Below are positions 6,632-6,765 of a stretch of DNA of 6,765 nucleotides, piece by piece (positions within the stretch are counted from its first letter, which is position 1; each line of letters begins with the position of its first letter). This DNA comes from Candidatus Latescibacterota bacterium (GTDB lineage Bacteria > Latescibacterota > UBA2968 > UBA8231): contig DPVW01000041.1 in the NCBI GenBank assembly GCA_003529325.1, forward strand, positions 1 to 6,765. The letters run 5' to 3'. The notes under the pieces are model-generated. The model searched no databases. It was not told the origin of the DNA and saw only the letters and a list, made by a program, of their open reading frames with translations. Made by a program: the position numbers and the translations under genes.

Positions 6632-6765
6632 GTGCGGATAAACTCCAGATTGTGCAAGCGCTCGATCCAACGCTTCCGTTTCGGGCTGCCGCTCGGGTTC
6701 GACAGCCAATGCGAATTGTAGATCGTGATGTCCTGATCGTGGAAAGCGGCGGTGGTTTTGCGGCT
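6628..6765 (-). CDS. 3' end of an unidentified operon gene
   Basis: The last 45 codons of a gene that begins beyond the right edge, ending at TGA 6628-6630. The residues include FHDQDITIYNSHW, then SGSPKRKRWIERL and a C-terminal LEFIRT. This composition (balanced, with aromatic and charged residues) looks like real protein. The competing frame over the same bases is rich in Arg, Pro, Gln and Glu and looks like a shadow. The stop overlaps the GTG start of the SGNH hydrolase gene by 4 nt, the same tight packing as elsewhere in this operon. I do not recognise the family from this tail; no catalytic motif or transmembrane segment is visible. Confidence 0.7.
   Translation of the reverse strand, partial: SRKTTAAFHDQDITIYNSHWLSNPSGSPKRKRWIERLHNLEFIRT
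6643..6646 (-). promoter_or_regulatory. Probable ribosome binding site for the SGNH hydrolase
   Basis: GGAG inside the end of the upstream gene lies 11 nt before GTG 6631. The spacing is slightly long, but together with the GTGA overlap it supports GTG 6631 as the start over TTG 6709. Confidence 0.45.

Noticed and set aside
6632..6709. N-terminal extension of the SGNH hydrolase from TTG 6709
   Set aside because: The extension is rich in Glu, Arg, Pro and Gln and overlaps a more protein-like frame ending at 6628; GTG 6631 with a 4-nt overlap fits the operon better.

Overview
GC-rich, densely packed bacterial DNA holding seven well-supported protein-coding genes, one broken gene remnant and one gene tail. 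No rRNA, tRNA, CRISPR array, insertion sequence or phage gene is seen. The mix is PhyH-type dioxygenase, ThuA, RraA-like, dimethylformamidase-like, SDR, SGNH esterase with a GxDLY domain, and kelch propeller. From general knowledge this recalls uncultured polysaccharide-degrading lineages (Poribacteria, Latescibacterota, Planctomycetota and relatives). That placement is an inference; no marker gene in the window fixes the phylum.

Layout, plus strand: the 3' end of a phytanoyl-CoA dioxygenase family gene (1-482, open to the left edge), then a ThuA-domain gene (592-1263). Layout, minus strand, read from the right edge leftwards: the last 45 codons of an unidentified gene (6765-6628); an SGNH/GDSL hydrolase (6631-5531); an RraA-like protein (5524-4799); a protein related to the large subunit of N,N-dimethylformamidase (4802-3432); a frameshifted and truncated remnant of a GH43/GH130-like glycosidase gene (3417-3158); an NAD-type short-chain dehydrogenase (3139-2339); and a six-bladed kelch-like propeller (2327-1332). 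The two groups converge on a 68-nt gap (1264-1331).

The minus-strand genes look like one operon. The first two junctions are 4-nt stop/start overlaps or nearly so (GTGA at 6628-6631; 6 nt at 5525-5530), the next is an ATGA overlap (4799-4802), and the SDR-kelch gap is 11 nt. The remnant is the only loosely packed part. Read together, the cluster encodes an esterase/deacylase, a possible amide hydrolase, a possible lyase/aldolase (RraA fold), an alcohol dehydrogenase and a propeller protein. This would suit cytoplasmic breakdown of a substituted, perhaps acylated or amidated, sugar-like compound. The substrate cannot be read from the sequence, and no transporter or regulator lies inside the window.

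Two gene boundaries needed correction. The dioxygenase frame is open back to the left edge, and its iron-binding HxD motif lies upstream of the first apparent start (TTG at 87). The SGNH hydrolase most likely starts at GTG 6631 rather than at TTG 6709, because the longer version would overlap a different, protein-like reading frame that ends exactly at that GTG.
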